Positions 16,584-25,500 of a stretch of DNA of 64,000 nucleotides are shown here, one piece after another. The notes beneath the pieces were generated by a model that made no database searches, was not told the DNA's origin, and saw nothing but the letters and a program-made list of their open reading frames with translations. The first letter of the stretch is position 1; each line of letters opens with the position of its first letter. Where the stretch lies: positions 7,378,001-7,442,000 of the forward strand of contig NZ_CP045702.1 of the NCBI RefSeq assembly GCF_014216315.1, written 5' to 3'. A program made the translations under genes and the position numbers. Source of the stretch: Streptomyces finlayi. GTDB lineage: Bacteria > Actinomycetota > Actinomycetes > Streptomycetales > Streptomycetaceae.

Positions 16584-17845
16584 CACCTGTGTCCCAGCAA
16601 CCATCCACTTCTCCAAGGGCTCGCGCGGAGTCCGATTCCGGAGGCGAGGAGCCGACCGTGACGCCCGTGCCCGATACGGCCCCCGCCCCTGTGCCCGTGC
16701 CCGCCGCTCGCGCCGAGTCCGGGTCCGAACCCGCGAAGGCGAAGAGGGGGGAGGCGGCCGGAGCGGCCGAAGGCGCCGGCACGGAGCCGCCTGAGTCCCC
16801 GGTGGCCGAGGAGACCGAGGAAGGATCGGGCAAGGCCGAGGCCGGGCCCGCCGAGGGCGAGAGGGCGCCCGGAGAGGGCCGGACCGCCGAGCCCGGAACC
16901 GGGGTGCCCACCGCCCCTCGATCCGAGTCCGAGTCCGAGTCCGACGCCGCCACCCAGAGCCGACTGCCCGCGCTCGTGCGGACCATGACCGCGACCGCGA
17001 TCGGCCGGCCGCAGCAGCAGGCAGGGCCGGTGGGACGGCCGGGCAAAGCGGTGCTGGCCGGCGCCGCGGTGGCGGGGGCGCTCCTCGTGTCGGTGCCCTT
17101 CCTGGTGCTCGCCGGGAACGACGACGAGGGCCCCGGGAGGCCGTCGGTGGCGGCGGCGGGGACCGTGCTCGACGGGAGTGCCTCGGAGGCGCCCGGCGAG
17201 TTCGCGGTGACCGCGCCCGAAAAGGGTTCCCCGGACGACGACGGCGACAAGAAGGACACTGTCGAGTCGGTGCCCGAGAAGCCCGTGAAACGAGCCCCGG
17301 CGCCGGATACGGCCGAAGACGGGCCGAAGAAGGCCGTCGGCCCCGGGGACTCGCCGAAGAAGGCCGCCGAGGCGAAGGAGCCGGCGAAGCGGCCGAGCGA
17401 ACAGAAGGAATCCGGCAGCCCGGAGAACCCGCCCGCGAAAGCCGCTTCCGGCGTCACTCTCAGTGCCCCCGTCTCCCTGCGCAGTCATCTCTCGGGCCGC
17501 TGCATCGACGTACCGGCCCACGACTTCAGCGACGGCAAGGCGCTGCACGTGTGGGACTGCAACAACGCTGACGCCCAGTTGTGGCGATTCGCCTCGGACG
17601 GCACGATCCGTATCAAGGACAAGTGCCTGGACGTGGCCGGCGCGAACTTCAGCAACGGCACCCCGATCCAGATCACCTGGTGCAACGGCAACGCCGCCCA
17701 GCAGTTCGTCCTGAACGGCAGCCACGACCTCGTCAACACGGTCGTCGGCATGTGCGTCGACATCAGGGACGCCAACCGGAACAGCGGGACCGCACTGCAA
17801 CTGTGGAGCTGCAACGGGGCCGACAACCAGAAGTGGAGCGTCTGA
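16580..17845 (+). CDS. Membrane-anchored ricin-type lectin protein of the T7SS locus
   Basis: The 421-residue protein starts at a GTG that overlaps the upstream TGA (GTGA). A disordered Glu/Pro/Ala-rich cytosolic part (about residues 1-150) precedes one transmembrane helix (AVLAGAAVAGALLVSVPFLVL). A Lys/Glu/Pro stalk follows, and then a ricin B-type beta-trefoil (about residues 295-421). The three trefoil repeats are visible through RCIDV, KCLDV and MCVDI and the Q-x-W-like motifs QLW, QQF and QKW. The lectin domain should sit outside the membrane and bind a glycan, perhaps cell-envelope or host polysaccharide. Coupling to the T7SS-associated gene ties it to secretion. A hairpin terminator follows the gene. 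Confidence 0.88.
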   Translation: MTPVSQQPSTSPRARAESDSGGEEPTVTPVPDTAPAPVPVPAARAESGSEPAKAKRGEAAGAAEGAGTEPPESPVAEETEEGSGKAEAGPAEGERAPGEGRTAEPGTGVPTAPRSESESESDAATQSRLPALVRTMTATAIGRPQQQAGPVGRPGKAVLAGAAVAGALLVSVPFLVLAGNDDEGPGRPSVAAAGTVLDGSASEAPGEFAVTAPEKGSPDDDGDKKDTVESVPEKPVKRAPAPDTAEDGPKKAVGPGDSPKKAAEAKEPAKRPSEQKESGSPENPPAKAASGVTLSAPVSLRSHLSGRCIDVPAHDFSDGKALHVWDCNNADAQLWRFASDGTIRIKDKCLDVAGANFSNGTPIQITWCNGNAAQQFVLNGSHDLVNTVVGMCVDIRDANRNSGTALQLWSCNGADNQKWSV

Positions 17846-17861
17846 CCGGGACACCTCGACG

Positions 17862-17880
17862 CCGGGAGCACCGCTCCCGG
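17862..17880 (+). terminator. Hairpin terminator after the ricin-lectin gene
   Basis: CCGGGAGC and GCTCCCGG form an 8-bp stem with a 3-nt loop, 17 bp after the stop. The next gene starts 110 bp further on with its own strong ribosome binding site. Confidence 0.6.
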
Positions 17881-17989
17881 AACCCGCACGTACCGGGGAC
17901 GAGGCATGATGGCACCGTCGGCTCGCCGACACGTGCCCCCGGACAAGGGGTGTGCACTGAAGATGCCGCCGTAGCAAGGAGGTTGGTGC

Positions 17990-20900
17990 GTGTCGCGCCA
18001 GGTACTGTCGGTCGGTCCCACGGACCGCTATCGGACGATCGGTGAGGCACTCGCCGCAGCCCGCACCGGGGCGCTCATCAGCGTCCGGCCCGGTACGTAC
18101 GCGGAGAACCTGGTGATCCAGACCAGGGTCACCCTCACCGCCGCCGAGGGGCGGGGCACGGTGGAGATCCGGCCGCGTTCGGGCAGCGTGGTCGCGTTGC
18201 GCGCCGACGCGGTGATGTTCTCCGAGCTGACCCTGCGGGGCGGTGATGCCGAGTTGCCGGCCGTGGACGTCCGGCGCGGGCAGGCCGCGTTCGACGGCTG
18301 CGAGATCATCGGCGCCGCCTGGGCCGCGTTGCTGGCCGGCGGGACGGGTTCCCTCGCGCTGCGCGACTGCCGGGTGAGCAACCCGCAGGGCGCGGGCATC
18401 GTGGTGACCTCCACCACGCTCACCACCGTGGAGTCCTGCACGCTCGAACACCTGGGCACCAGCGGCCTGGTCCTCGCCGAGCAGGGCGAGGCGCGCATCC
18501 GTGACTGCACGGTGCGCGACGCCCGAGGCAACGGCCTGCTCGCCAACGGCGAGAGCCGTGGCAGCGTCGAGGACTGCGACATCTCCTCCACCGACAAGCC
18601 CTCCATCGCCCTGGAACAGAACTCCGCCGTCTCGGTGATCCGCACCGTGGTGCACGACACCAGCACCGGCGTGCACCTGAGCAGTACGGGGCGTACGACG
18701 CTGGAGGACGTCCGCGTCACCGGCGCCTCAGGGAACGGGATAGCCCTGGCCGGTGGCACCGACCCGGTGCTGCGCCGCTGCCGCGTCTCGCGCGTCCGCG
18801 GCCACGGCGTGCTGGTCACCGACCGGTCGCGCGGCACCTTCGAGGACTGCTGGGTCGACGGTGCTCAGGGCGCGGCGCTGCGGGTCGCCGGGTCCGCGTC
18901 CCCTGCGCTCACCGGCCTGACGGTCCGCGACTGCGACGGTCCAGGCCTGCTCCTGGAGGAGGGATCGGTGCCGGAACTGGACCGCCTGGAGGTGATCGGC
19001 GGCTCGCCCGCGGTCGCGGTGCTCGGCGGCGCCAGTCCGATGCTGCGCCGGGCCCGGCTGGTGGAGCCCTCCGGCGACGGCATCGCGGCCACCAAGGACG
19101 CCCGGGGCCGCGTCGAGGACTGCGAGATCGTCCGCCCGAAGGGCGCGGGTGTACGCGTGGCCTCCGGCAGCACCCTCTACCTGGCCGGCGGAGGAGTCTC
19201 CGACACCGCCACCAGCGGCTTGGTCGTGGAGGACGGCGGAAACGTCACCGTCCGCGACTTCCGCGTGGAAATCTCCGGCGAGGAGGGTGTGGTGGTCGCC
19301 GCCGGCGGCGAGCTGACCGCCAACCGCACCACCGTGCACGCCCCCAAGGGCCACGGCTTCCTCCTCCAGGAGGGCGCGCTCGCCTCGCTCAGCGGCTGCG
19401 AGGCCACCGGCGGCGCCCAGGACGGCTTCCGGGTGGAGTCCACCGCGCCGGTCTCACTCGTCAACTGCCTCGCCAGGGAGAACGAGGGCGGCGGTCTGGT
19501 ACAGACCGCACCCGGTCAGCGGCTCGCGGTCGAAGGCCTGAACAGCACAGGCAACGGGAAGCGGGACGCCTGGGGCACCGGCAGCGCCGAGAACACCGAC
19601 CCGGCCGGGTCCGGCGCCGCCGACGCGCCCCCGCCCGACCGCGCGGACGGCCCGCTCGGCGCCCTCAACGCACTGATCGGCCTGGAGAACGTCAAACACC
19701 AGGTGCGCACCCTGGTCAACCTGACCCAACTCGCCCAGCGCCGCGAACAACTCGGCATGTCCGCCCCGCCGATGAGCAGACACCTCGTCTTCGCCGGGCC
19801 GCCCGGCACCGGAAAGACCACCGTCGCCCGTCTCTACGGCGCGATCCTGGCCGAACTGGGTTCGCTGCGCAGCGGCCATCTGGTGGAGGTCTCACGGGCC
19901 GACCTGGTCGCGCAGATCGTCGGCGGCACGGCCATCAAGACGACTGAGGCCTTCCAACGGGCTCTCGGCGGCGTGCTGTTCATCGACGAGGCGTACACGC
20001 TGACCTCCGACAGCGGCAACGGCGGCGCCGACTTCGGCCGTGAGTCGGTGGACACCCTGCTGAAGCTGATGGAGGACCACCGCGACGACGTGGTCGTGGT
20101 CGCGGCCGGATACTCCCGCGAGATGGACTCCTTCCTCGGTTCCAACCCGGGCCTGGCCTCGCGCTTCTCGCGGACCGTCGAGTTCGAGAACTACGCGGTG
20201 CCCGACCTGGTCGCGATCATGGAGAGCATGTGCGTTCAGCACCAGTACGAGCTGGGTGAGGGCACCGCGGCCGCTCTGGCCGCGCACTTCGAGGCGATGC
20301 CACGGGACGCCGGTTTCGGCAACGGGCGGGCCGCGAGGGGTGTGTTCGAGGAGATGGTGGACAGGCAGGCGGTACGGCTCTCCGAGCAGTCGCAGGTCAG
20401 CGAGCACGATCTGCGGCTCCTGCTGCCGGACGACGTGTCCGCCACCGCTGCCGCCACGGCCGCCGGTCCTTCCGCGCCGGACGACGACCCGCTGACCCGC
20501 CTCGGCGACATGATCGGCCTGGCCGAGGTGAAGCGCGAGGTCGCGGATCTCGTCAACCTCATCACCACGGCCCGCCACCGCGCCGCGGCCGGGCTGCCGG
20601 TCCCCTCGCTCAGCAACCATCTGGTCTTCACCGGCCCGCCCGGCACCGGCAAGACGACCGTCGCCCGCCTCTACGGGGAGGTCCTGACCCAGCTCGGCGT
20701 CCTGGACCGGGGCCAGCTGATCGAAGCGGCCCGCGCCGACCTGGTCGGCCGCTACATCGGTCACACCGCCCAGCTGACCCGAGAGGTCTTCGAACGGGCC
20801 CGCGGCGGCGTGCTGTTCATCGATGAGGCGTACACCCTCACCCCGCGCGGCGGCGGCGCCGACTTCGGCCAGGAAGCGGTGGACACCCTGCTGAAGCTGA

Positions 20901-21301
20901 TGGAGGACCACCGCGACGAGGTGGTCGTCATCGTCGCCGGATACACCGAAGAGATGGAGCGCTTCCTGGGATCCAACCCCGGACTGTCCTCCCGCTTCCC
21001 ACGCCGGATCACCTTCGCCGACTACTCCTCGGAGGAACTGGTCACCATCGTGCGGACCCAGGCCGCCACCATGGGCTACGAGTGCGGACCCGGCACCGGC
21101 CCGCTGCTCCAGGAGTACTTCGACGCGGTGCCCCGGGACCGCTCCTTCGGCAACGCCCGTCTGGCCCGTCAGGTGGTCGAGTCGATGGTCACCCGGCAGG
21201 CGGGCCGGCTCAGCTCGCTGGCCGCGCCCACACTGGACGACCTGCGCGTCCTGCTCCCCGCCGACGTGATCGCCGTGGCACCGAAGGTGGCACCCCGATG
21301 A
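17990..21301 (+). CDS. Beta-helix protein fused to two EccA/CbbX-like AAA+ ATPase domains
   Basis: A perfect AAGGAGG lies 7 nt before the GTG start. The 1,103-residue protein has three parts. Residues 1 to about 530 form a right-handed parallel beta-helix, opening VGPTDRYRTIGEALAAARTG as in DUF1565/pectate-lyase-like proteins, with more than 15 repeats of the G-x-G-(I/V) type. After a disordered linker come two CbbX/EccA-type AAA+ domains. The P-loops GPPGTGKTT lie near residues 603 and 882, each followed by the Walker B sequence GVLFIDEAYTL, sensor-type A(A/G)Y and the arginine-finger region SNPGL.SRF. EccA proteins are cytosolic AAA ATPases that bind ESX substrates, but normally carry a TPR-like N-domain and one AAA domain. 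Here a beta-helix replaces the TPR and the AAA domain is doubled. It is coupled to the mycosin-like gene by a 4-bp overlap. Confidence 0.88.
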   Translation: MSRQVLSVGPTDRYRTIGEALAAARTGALISVRPGTYAENLVIQTRVTLTAAEGRGTVEIRPRSGSVVALRADAVMFSELTLRGGDAELPAVDVRRGQAAFDGCEIIGAAWAALLAGGTGSLALRDCRVSNPQGAGIVVTSTTLTTVESCTLEHLGTSGLVLAEQGEARIRDCTVRDARGNGLLANGESRGSVEDCDISSTDKPSIALEQNSAVSVIRTVVHDTSTGVHLSSTGRTTLEDVRVTGASGNGIALAGGTDPVLRRCRVSRVRGHGVLVTDRSRGTFEDCWVDGAQGAALRVAGSASPALTGLTVRDCDGPGLLLEEGSVPELDRLEVIGGSPAVAVLGGASPMLRRARLVEPSGDGIAATKDARGRVEDCEIVRPKGAGVRVASGSTLYLAGGGVSDTATSGLVVEDGGNVTVRDFRVEISGEEGVVVAAGGELTANRTTVHAPKGHGFLLQEGALASLSGCEATGGAQDGFRVESTAPVSLVNCLARENEGGGLVQTAPGQRLAVEGLNSTGNGKRDAWGTGSAENTDPAGSGAADAPPPDRADGPLGALNALIGLENVKHQVRTLVNLTQLAQRREQLGMSAPPMSRHLVFAGPPGTGKTTVARLYGAILAELGSLRSGHLVEVSRADLVAQIVGGTAIKTTEAFQRALGGVLFIDEAYTLTSDSGNGGADFGRESVDTLLKLMEDHRDDVVVVAAGYSREMDSFLGSNPGLASRFSRTVEFENYAVPDLVAIMESMCVQHQYELGEGTAAALAAHFEAMPRDAGFGNGRAARGVFEEMVDRQAVRLSEQSQVSEHDLRLLLPDDVSATAAATAAGPSAPDDDPLTRLGDMIGLAEVKREVADLVNLITTARHRAAAGLPVPSLSNHLVFTGPPGTGKTTVARLYGEVLTQLGVLDRGQLIEAARADLVGRYIGHTAQLTREVFERARGGVLFIDEAYTLTPRGGGADFGQEAVDTLLKLMEDHRDEVVVIVAGYTEEMERFLGSNPGLSSRFPRRITFADYSSEELVTIVRTQAATMGYECGPGTGPLLQEYFDAVPRDRSFGNARLARQVVESMVTRQAGRLSSLAAPTLDDLRVLLPADVIAVAPKVAPR

Positions 21302-22521
21302 TGCCTCCCGTCCGCCTGCTGTACGGTGCCGGCCTGGCCGCCGCTCTGCTGCTCCCCACGGCCGTGCCGGCGCAGGCGGCGCTCCCCTCGCGTGTCCCCG
21401 CCGCCGACGGGAAGAAGGGCCAGGAACTGCCCGGCATGCCCTCCGCCCTCGATCCGGAGGCCGACGACGTGGTCTGCACCCCCGCCTCCCGCGAGAAGGC
21501 GGAGAAACAGGACTGGTCGCGCCAGCGCCTCGACCTGGACCGGCTGCACCGGCACAGCACCGGTGAGGGGGTGACCGTCGCACTGATCGCCACGGGTGTC
21601 GACCCCGGCGCGGCAGGGCTCAAGGGCCGGGTCACCGCCCCGGGTGCGGCCGGTGACGACTGTGTCGGACACGGTACGTTCCTGGCCGGGCTGATCGCCG
21701 GGACCGGCGGGGACAGCCCCCGTCTGGCCGGGGTCGCCCCGGGCGCGCGGATTCTCGCCCTGCGCGGCACGGACCGGCGCGGGCGGGCGAGCTCCGCCCT
21801 CGTCGTGGAGGCGCTGCGCGAGGCGACCGAAGCCAAGGCCGGAGTGATCGCGGTCACGGTGGCCCTGCCACGGCAGGACCCGGCGCTGAGCGGCGCCGTA
21901 GCCGAGGCCCGGCGCGCGGGCGCGGTCGTGATCGCCGCAGCCACCCCGGACCCGCCGTCGCGTGGTGCCGACGAAGTTCCGTCCCGCACCTACTGGCCGG
22001 CCGGTGAACCCGGCGTCCTCTCGGTCGCCGACATGCTTCCCGGCGGCGCCCGCCCGGACGGCTCCCTCCCCACCGAGGGCATCGACGTGGCCGCCCCGGG
22101 CGCCGGAGTGGTCTCCGGTGGACCACGGGGCGAAGGCCACTACCTGGGCGGTGGAGTCCCGGTGGCCACCGCCTACGCCGCGGGGGCCGCCGCGGCCGTT
22201 CGCGCCGTCCACCCCGACGACTCGCCCGAGGACGTCGTCCGCCGTCTGACTGCCACCGCATACCCGGCCGACATCCCTCAGCTGGACGCCTACGCCGCGG
22301 TCACCACCGTGCTCGGCGATCCCGCCGCGTCCGTCGGTGTCGAGCGCCCGGCGGAGCCCGTGAACGTCCGTGAGACCTCTGCCGCCGACCGGGCCACCGG
22401 ACGGGCCACGCTCTTCGTCCTCCTCGGCTCCGCCGGCGTCCTCGCGGTCCTCTGGGCCGGTTTCGCCCTCTCCCGGGCCCGCGCCCGAGGATGGCGTCCG
22501 GCCGGAACGGCAACGGAATGA
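21298..22521 (+). CDS. mycP-like: Mycosin-like S8 protein lacking catalytic residues (pseudoprotease)
   Basis: The 407-residue protein starts at an ATG overlapping the upstream stop (ATGA), with AAGGTGG before it. It has a signal peptide (AGLAAALLLPTAVPAQA), a subtilisin-like domain and a C-terminal transmembrane helix (FVLLGSAGVLAVLWAGFAL) with a basic tail, the layout of mycosin (MycP). The catalytic His is present (CVGHGTF, residue 125). However, the Asp position reads VALIATGVD (Ala 98 where D is expected) and the nucleophile motif G-T-S reads G-V-P (Pro 288). The oxyanion Asn region reads AAATPD. Active mycosins cleave ESX substrates and also stabilise the EccBCDE membrane complex. I infer this copy could keep only the structural role. 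Its gene converges with eccC across a shared terminator. Confidence 0.88.
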   Translation: MMPPVRLLYGAGLAAALLLPTAVPAQAALPSRVPAADGKKGQELPGMPSALDPEADDVVCTPASREKAEKQDWSRQRLDLDRLHRHSTGEGVTVALIATGVDPGAAGLKGRVTAPGAAGDDCVGHGTFLAGLIAGTGGDSPRLAGVAPGARILALRGTDRRGRASSALVVEALREATEAKAGVIAVTVALPRQDPALSGAVAEARRAGAVVIAAATPDPPSRGADEVPSRTYWPAGEPGVLSVADMLPGGARPDGSLPTEGIDVAAPGAGVVSGGPRGEGHYLGGGVPVATAYAAGAAAAVRAVHPDDSPEDVVRRLTATAYPADIPQLDAYAAVTTVLGDPAASVGVERPAEPVNVRETSAADRATGRATLFVLLGSAGVLAVLWAGFALSRARARGWRPAGTATE

Positions 22522-22536
22522 GCTGAAACGCTGATG

Positions 22537-22574
22537 ACGGCACCCTCCTGAGACGTATCCCAGGAGGGTGCCGT
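22537..22574. terminator. Bidirectional terminator between the mycosin-like gene and eccC
   Basis: Perfect 14-bp stem (ACGGCACCCTCCTG with CAGGAGGGTGCCGT) around a 10-nt loop, followed by TTT, lying between two converging genes. Confidence 0.9.
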
Positions 22575-22587
22575 TTCTCGCGTCCGC

Positions 22588-25500
22588 TCAGGCCTGTTGC
22601 CCCTGGCTCTCCTCAACCAGCGCCGTCTGTATCAGCCGCGGCCGTCGGCGAGCGATGTACAGGGCCCGTCCCGGCGGCAGGTTGAGCGGCTTCGCGTCGC
22701 CGAAGAGACGGCCTTCCGTGGGCGGGCAGGACAACAGGACGGCAGGGTTGTTCGCCTCGTCGAGCCGACGGATGAGCCCGTCGCTGAGGCCCCGGCCGGC
22801 CCCCATGGCACTGCGGGCGACGACCAGGTGCAGCCCCATCTCGAAGCCGAGGGTCAGATGTTCGAAGAGCGGCTCGAAGGGACTCTGGAAGGAGTTGCCG
22901 GAGACCATGTCGTAGTCGTCGACCAGGATGAACAGACGGGGCCCGGTCCACCAGTCGCACCTGCGCATCCGGCCGGGCGCGATGTCGGCACCGGGCACAC
23001 GGGCCTTCATCGCACGCGCCGCGCCCTCGATGGTCTCCTTGAGGTTGTCCAGGGAGATCACGTGCCCGATGCGGTACTCCTCGGGGACGGCGCCCACCAG
23101 AGTGCGGCGGAAGTCCACCGCGATGATCTTCGCCTCCTCAGGGGTGTAGCGGGTGGTGATGCCCCGCGTGATACCGCGCAGCAGGTTGGTCTTGCCGCTC
23201 TCGGTGTCGCCGACCACGATCAGATGCGGGGTACGGCTGAAGTCGTGCCACACAGGTGCCAGCGCGTCCTGGTCGATACCGAGCGCAATACGCATGCCGC
23301 CGCCCTCGGTGGTTTGGGGCGCCGGGAGTTCGGCGAGCGGGAGCCGGTGCGGCAGCATCCGGACCTGCGGGGCGGACGCGCCCGGCCAGTGCCGGGAGAC
23401 TTCGGCGACCAGGTGCGTGACCCCGTCGCCGAGGTCATCGAGGGAGCCGCTGCCGTCCAGCCGGGGCAGGCCGGCGAGGAAGTGCATCTTGCTGTCGGCG
23501 GTGATGCCGCGACCACCGCTGCGCGGCACCGAGCGGGCCTTGCGGGTATCGATCTCGGAGTCCATCGGGTCACCCATCCGCAGTTCGAGGCGGGTGCCCG
23601 CCTGATCACGGACCTGGGCGGACAGCTCCACCCAGCGGGTGGTGGTGATGATCAGGTGGATGCCGTAGTTGAGGCCCCGGGCGGCGAGTTCGTTGAACTT
23701 GGGGATCAGGTCGTCGTAGTCCTGGCGGACCGTGGACCAGCCGTCGACCACCATGAACACGTCGCCGAAGGGCTCGTCGGGGAACTCGCCGGCGGCCCGG
23801 CGGCGACGGTAGGACTGCATGGAGTCGAGCGTGTGGTCCACGAAGAACTGCTCGCGGTGGGCGAGCAGCGTCATCACCTCGGCGACGGCCCGGTGCACCC
23901 GCTCCGGGTTCAGCCGCGCCGCGACGCCACCGACGTGCGGAAGGGCGGCGAGCTGCGAGAGGCCGCCGCCGCCGAAGTCGAGGCAGTAGAACTGGATCTC
24001 CGCCGGGGTGTGGGTGAGGGCCAGGGCCGCTATCAGTGTGCGGGCGAGTGTGGACTTGCCGCTCTGCGAACCGCCCGCGACCGCGACGTGGCCGCCGGCT
24101 CCGGACAGATCGACCACCAACGGGTCGCGGCGCTGGTCGAAGGGCTTGTCCACGAGGCCCACCGGGACCCGCAGCCTGCCGGTGCCGGACCAGCCGGCGG
24201 CGGTGAGTCCTCGCTCCGGATCGGGAGCGAGGCCGGGCAGCAGCACGTCCAGCGGGGAAGGCTCGGTCAGGGGCGGCAGCCACACCTGGTGGGCCGCGGG
24301 GCCCGAGCCGCGCAACCGGTCGAGGGCGACGTCGAGCAGGGCCTCCTCGTCGCCCGCCTCTTCGGTCTCCGGTTCCGGCTCGGAAGCGGGGTCCAGGGTG
24401 CGCGGCACCACCCAGCCGCTGGTCCACGGCACCACCTGGCTGGCCACCCGGGCCTGGACCACCGCGCCGGTGCGGCGCCGGTACGTGCCGGAGGAGTAGG
24501 CGGCCCGGAACCGGGTCAGGGACTCCACGCCGGACTTCAGGTAACCGCTGCCGGGCTGGGCCGGCAGTTCGTAGGCGTCCGGGACACCGAGCACGCCGCG
24601 GCTCTCCATGGCGGAGAAGGTGCGCAGGCCGATGCGGTACGACAGGTGGCTTTCGAGTTGGTGCATGCGCCCCTCGTCCAGGCGCTGCGAGGCGAGCAGC
24701 AGGTGCACTCCGAGGGACCGGCCGAGACGGCCGATCATCACGAACAGGTCCATGAACTCCCGGTGAGCGGAGAGCAGTTCGCTGAACTCGTCGACCACCA
24801 CGAACAGGCTCGGCAGCGGGGTGAGGTCGGCGCCCCCGGCGCGCGCCCGCTCGTACTCCAGGGCGGAGGTGTAGTTGCCGGCGGAGCGCAACAGCTCCTG
24901 ACGGCGAATGAGTTCACCGTGCAGGGCGTCCTGCATGCGTTCGACCAGGGCGACTTCGCCGGCGAGGTTGGTGATGACGGCGGAGGTGTGGGGGAGTTCC
25001 TCCAGGCCGAGGAAGGTGGCGCCGCCCTTGAAGTCGACCAGGATGAAGTTGAGCGTTTCGGAGGAGTTGGTCAGCGCGAGGCCGAGGACGATGGTGCGCA
25101 GGAGCTCGCTCTTGCCGGAGCCGGTGGCACCGATCAGCATGCCGTGCGGGCCCATCCCGCCCTGCGCGGACTCCTTGATGTCGAGGTCCACCGGGCGGCC
25201 GTCCACGCCGACCGCGACCGGCACTCGCAGCCGGGTGGAGCCGGTGTGCCTGTTGAAGAGGGTGTGCGGGTCGTGCCGGTGGAGGTCCGGGATGCCGAGC
25301 AGTGTGGTCAGCTCGACGTCGGTGTCCATCGGCTGGGCGATGTCGGTGCCCAGACTCATCCGGCGGGGGGTGAGCAGCCTCGCCAGCGACTCCGCGCCGA
25401 GGAGACCGAGCCGGTCGGGCCTGCCGAGTGGCACGGAGCGTTCCTTGCGGCTGCGGTCGGTGCGCACCAGGTTCACCTGGCCGGGGCCGACGGTCAGCCG

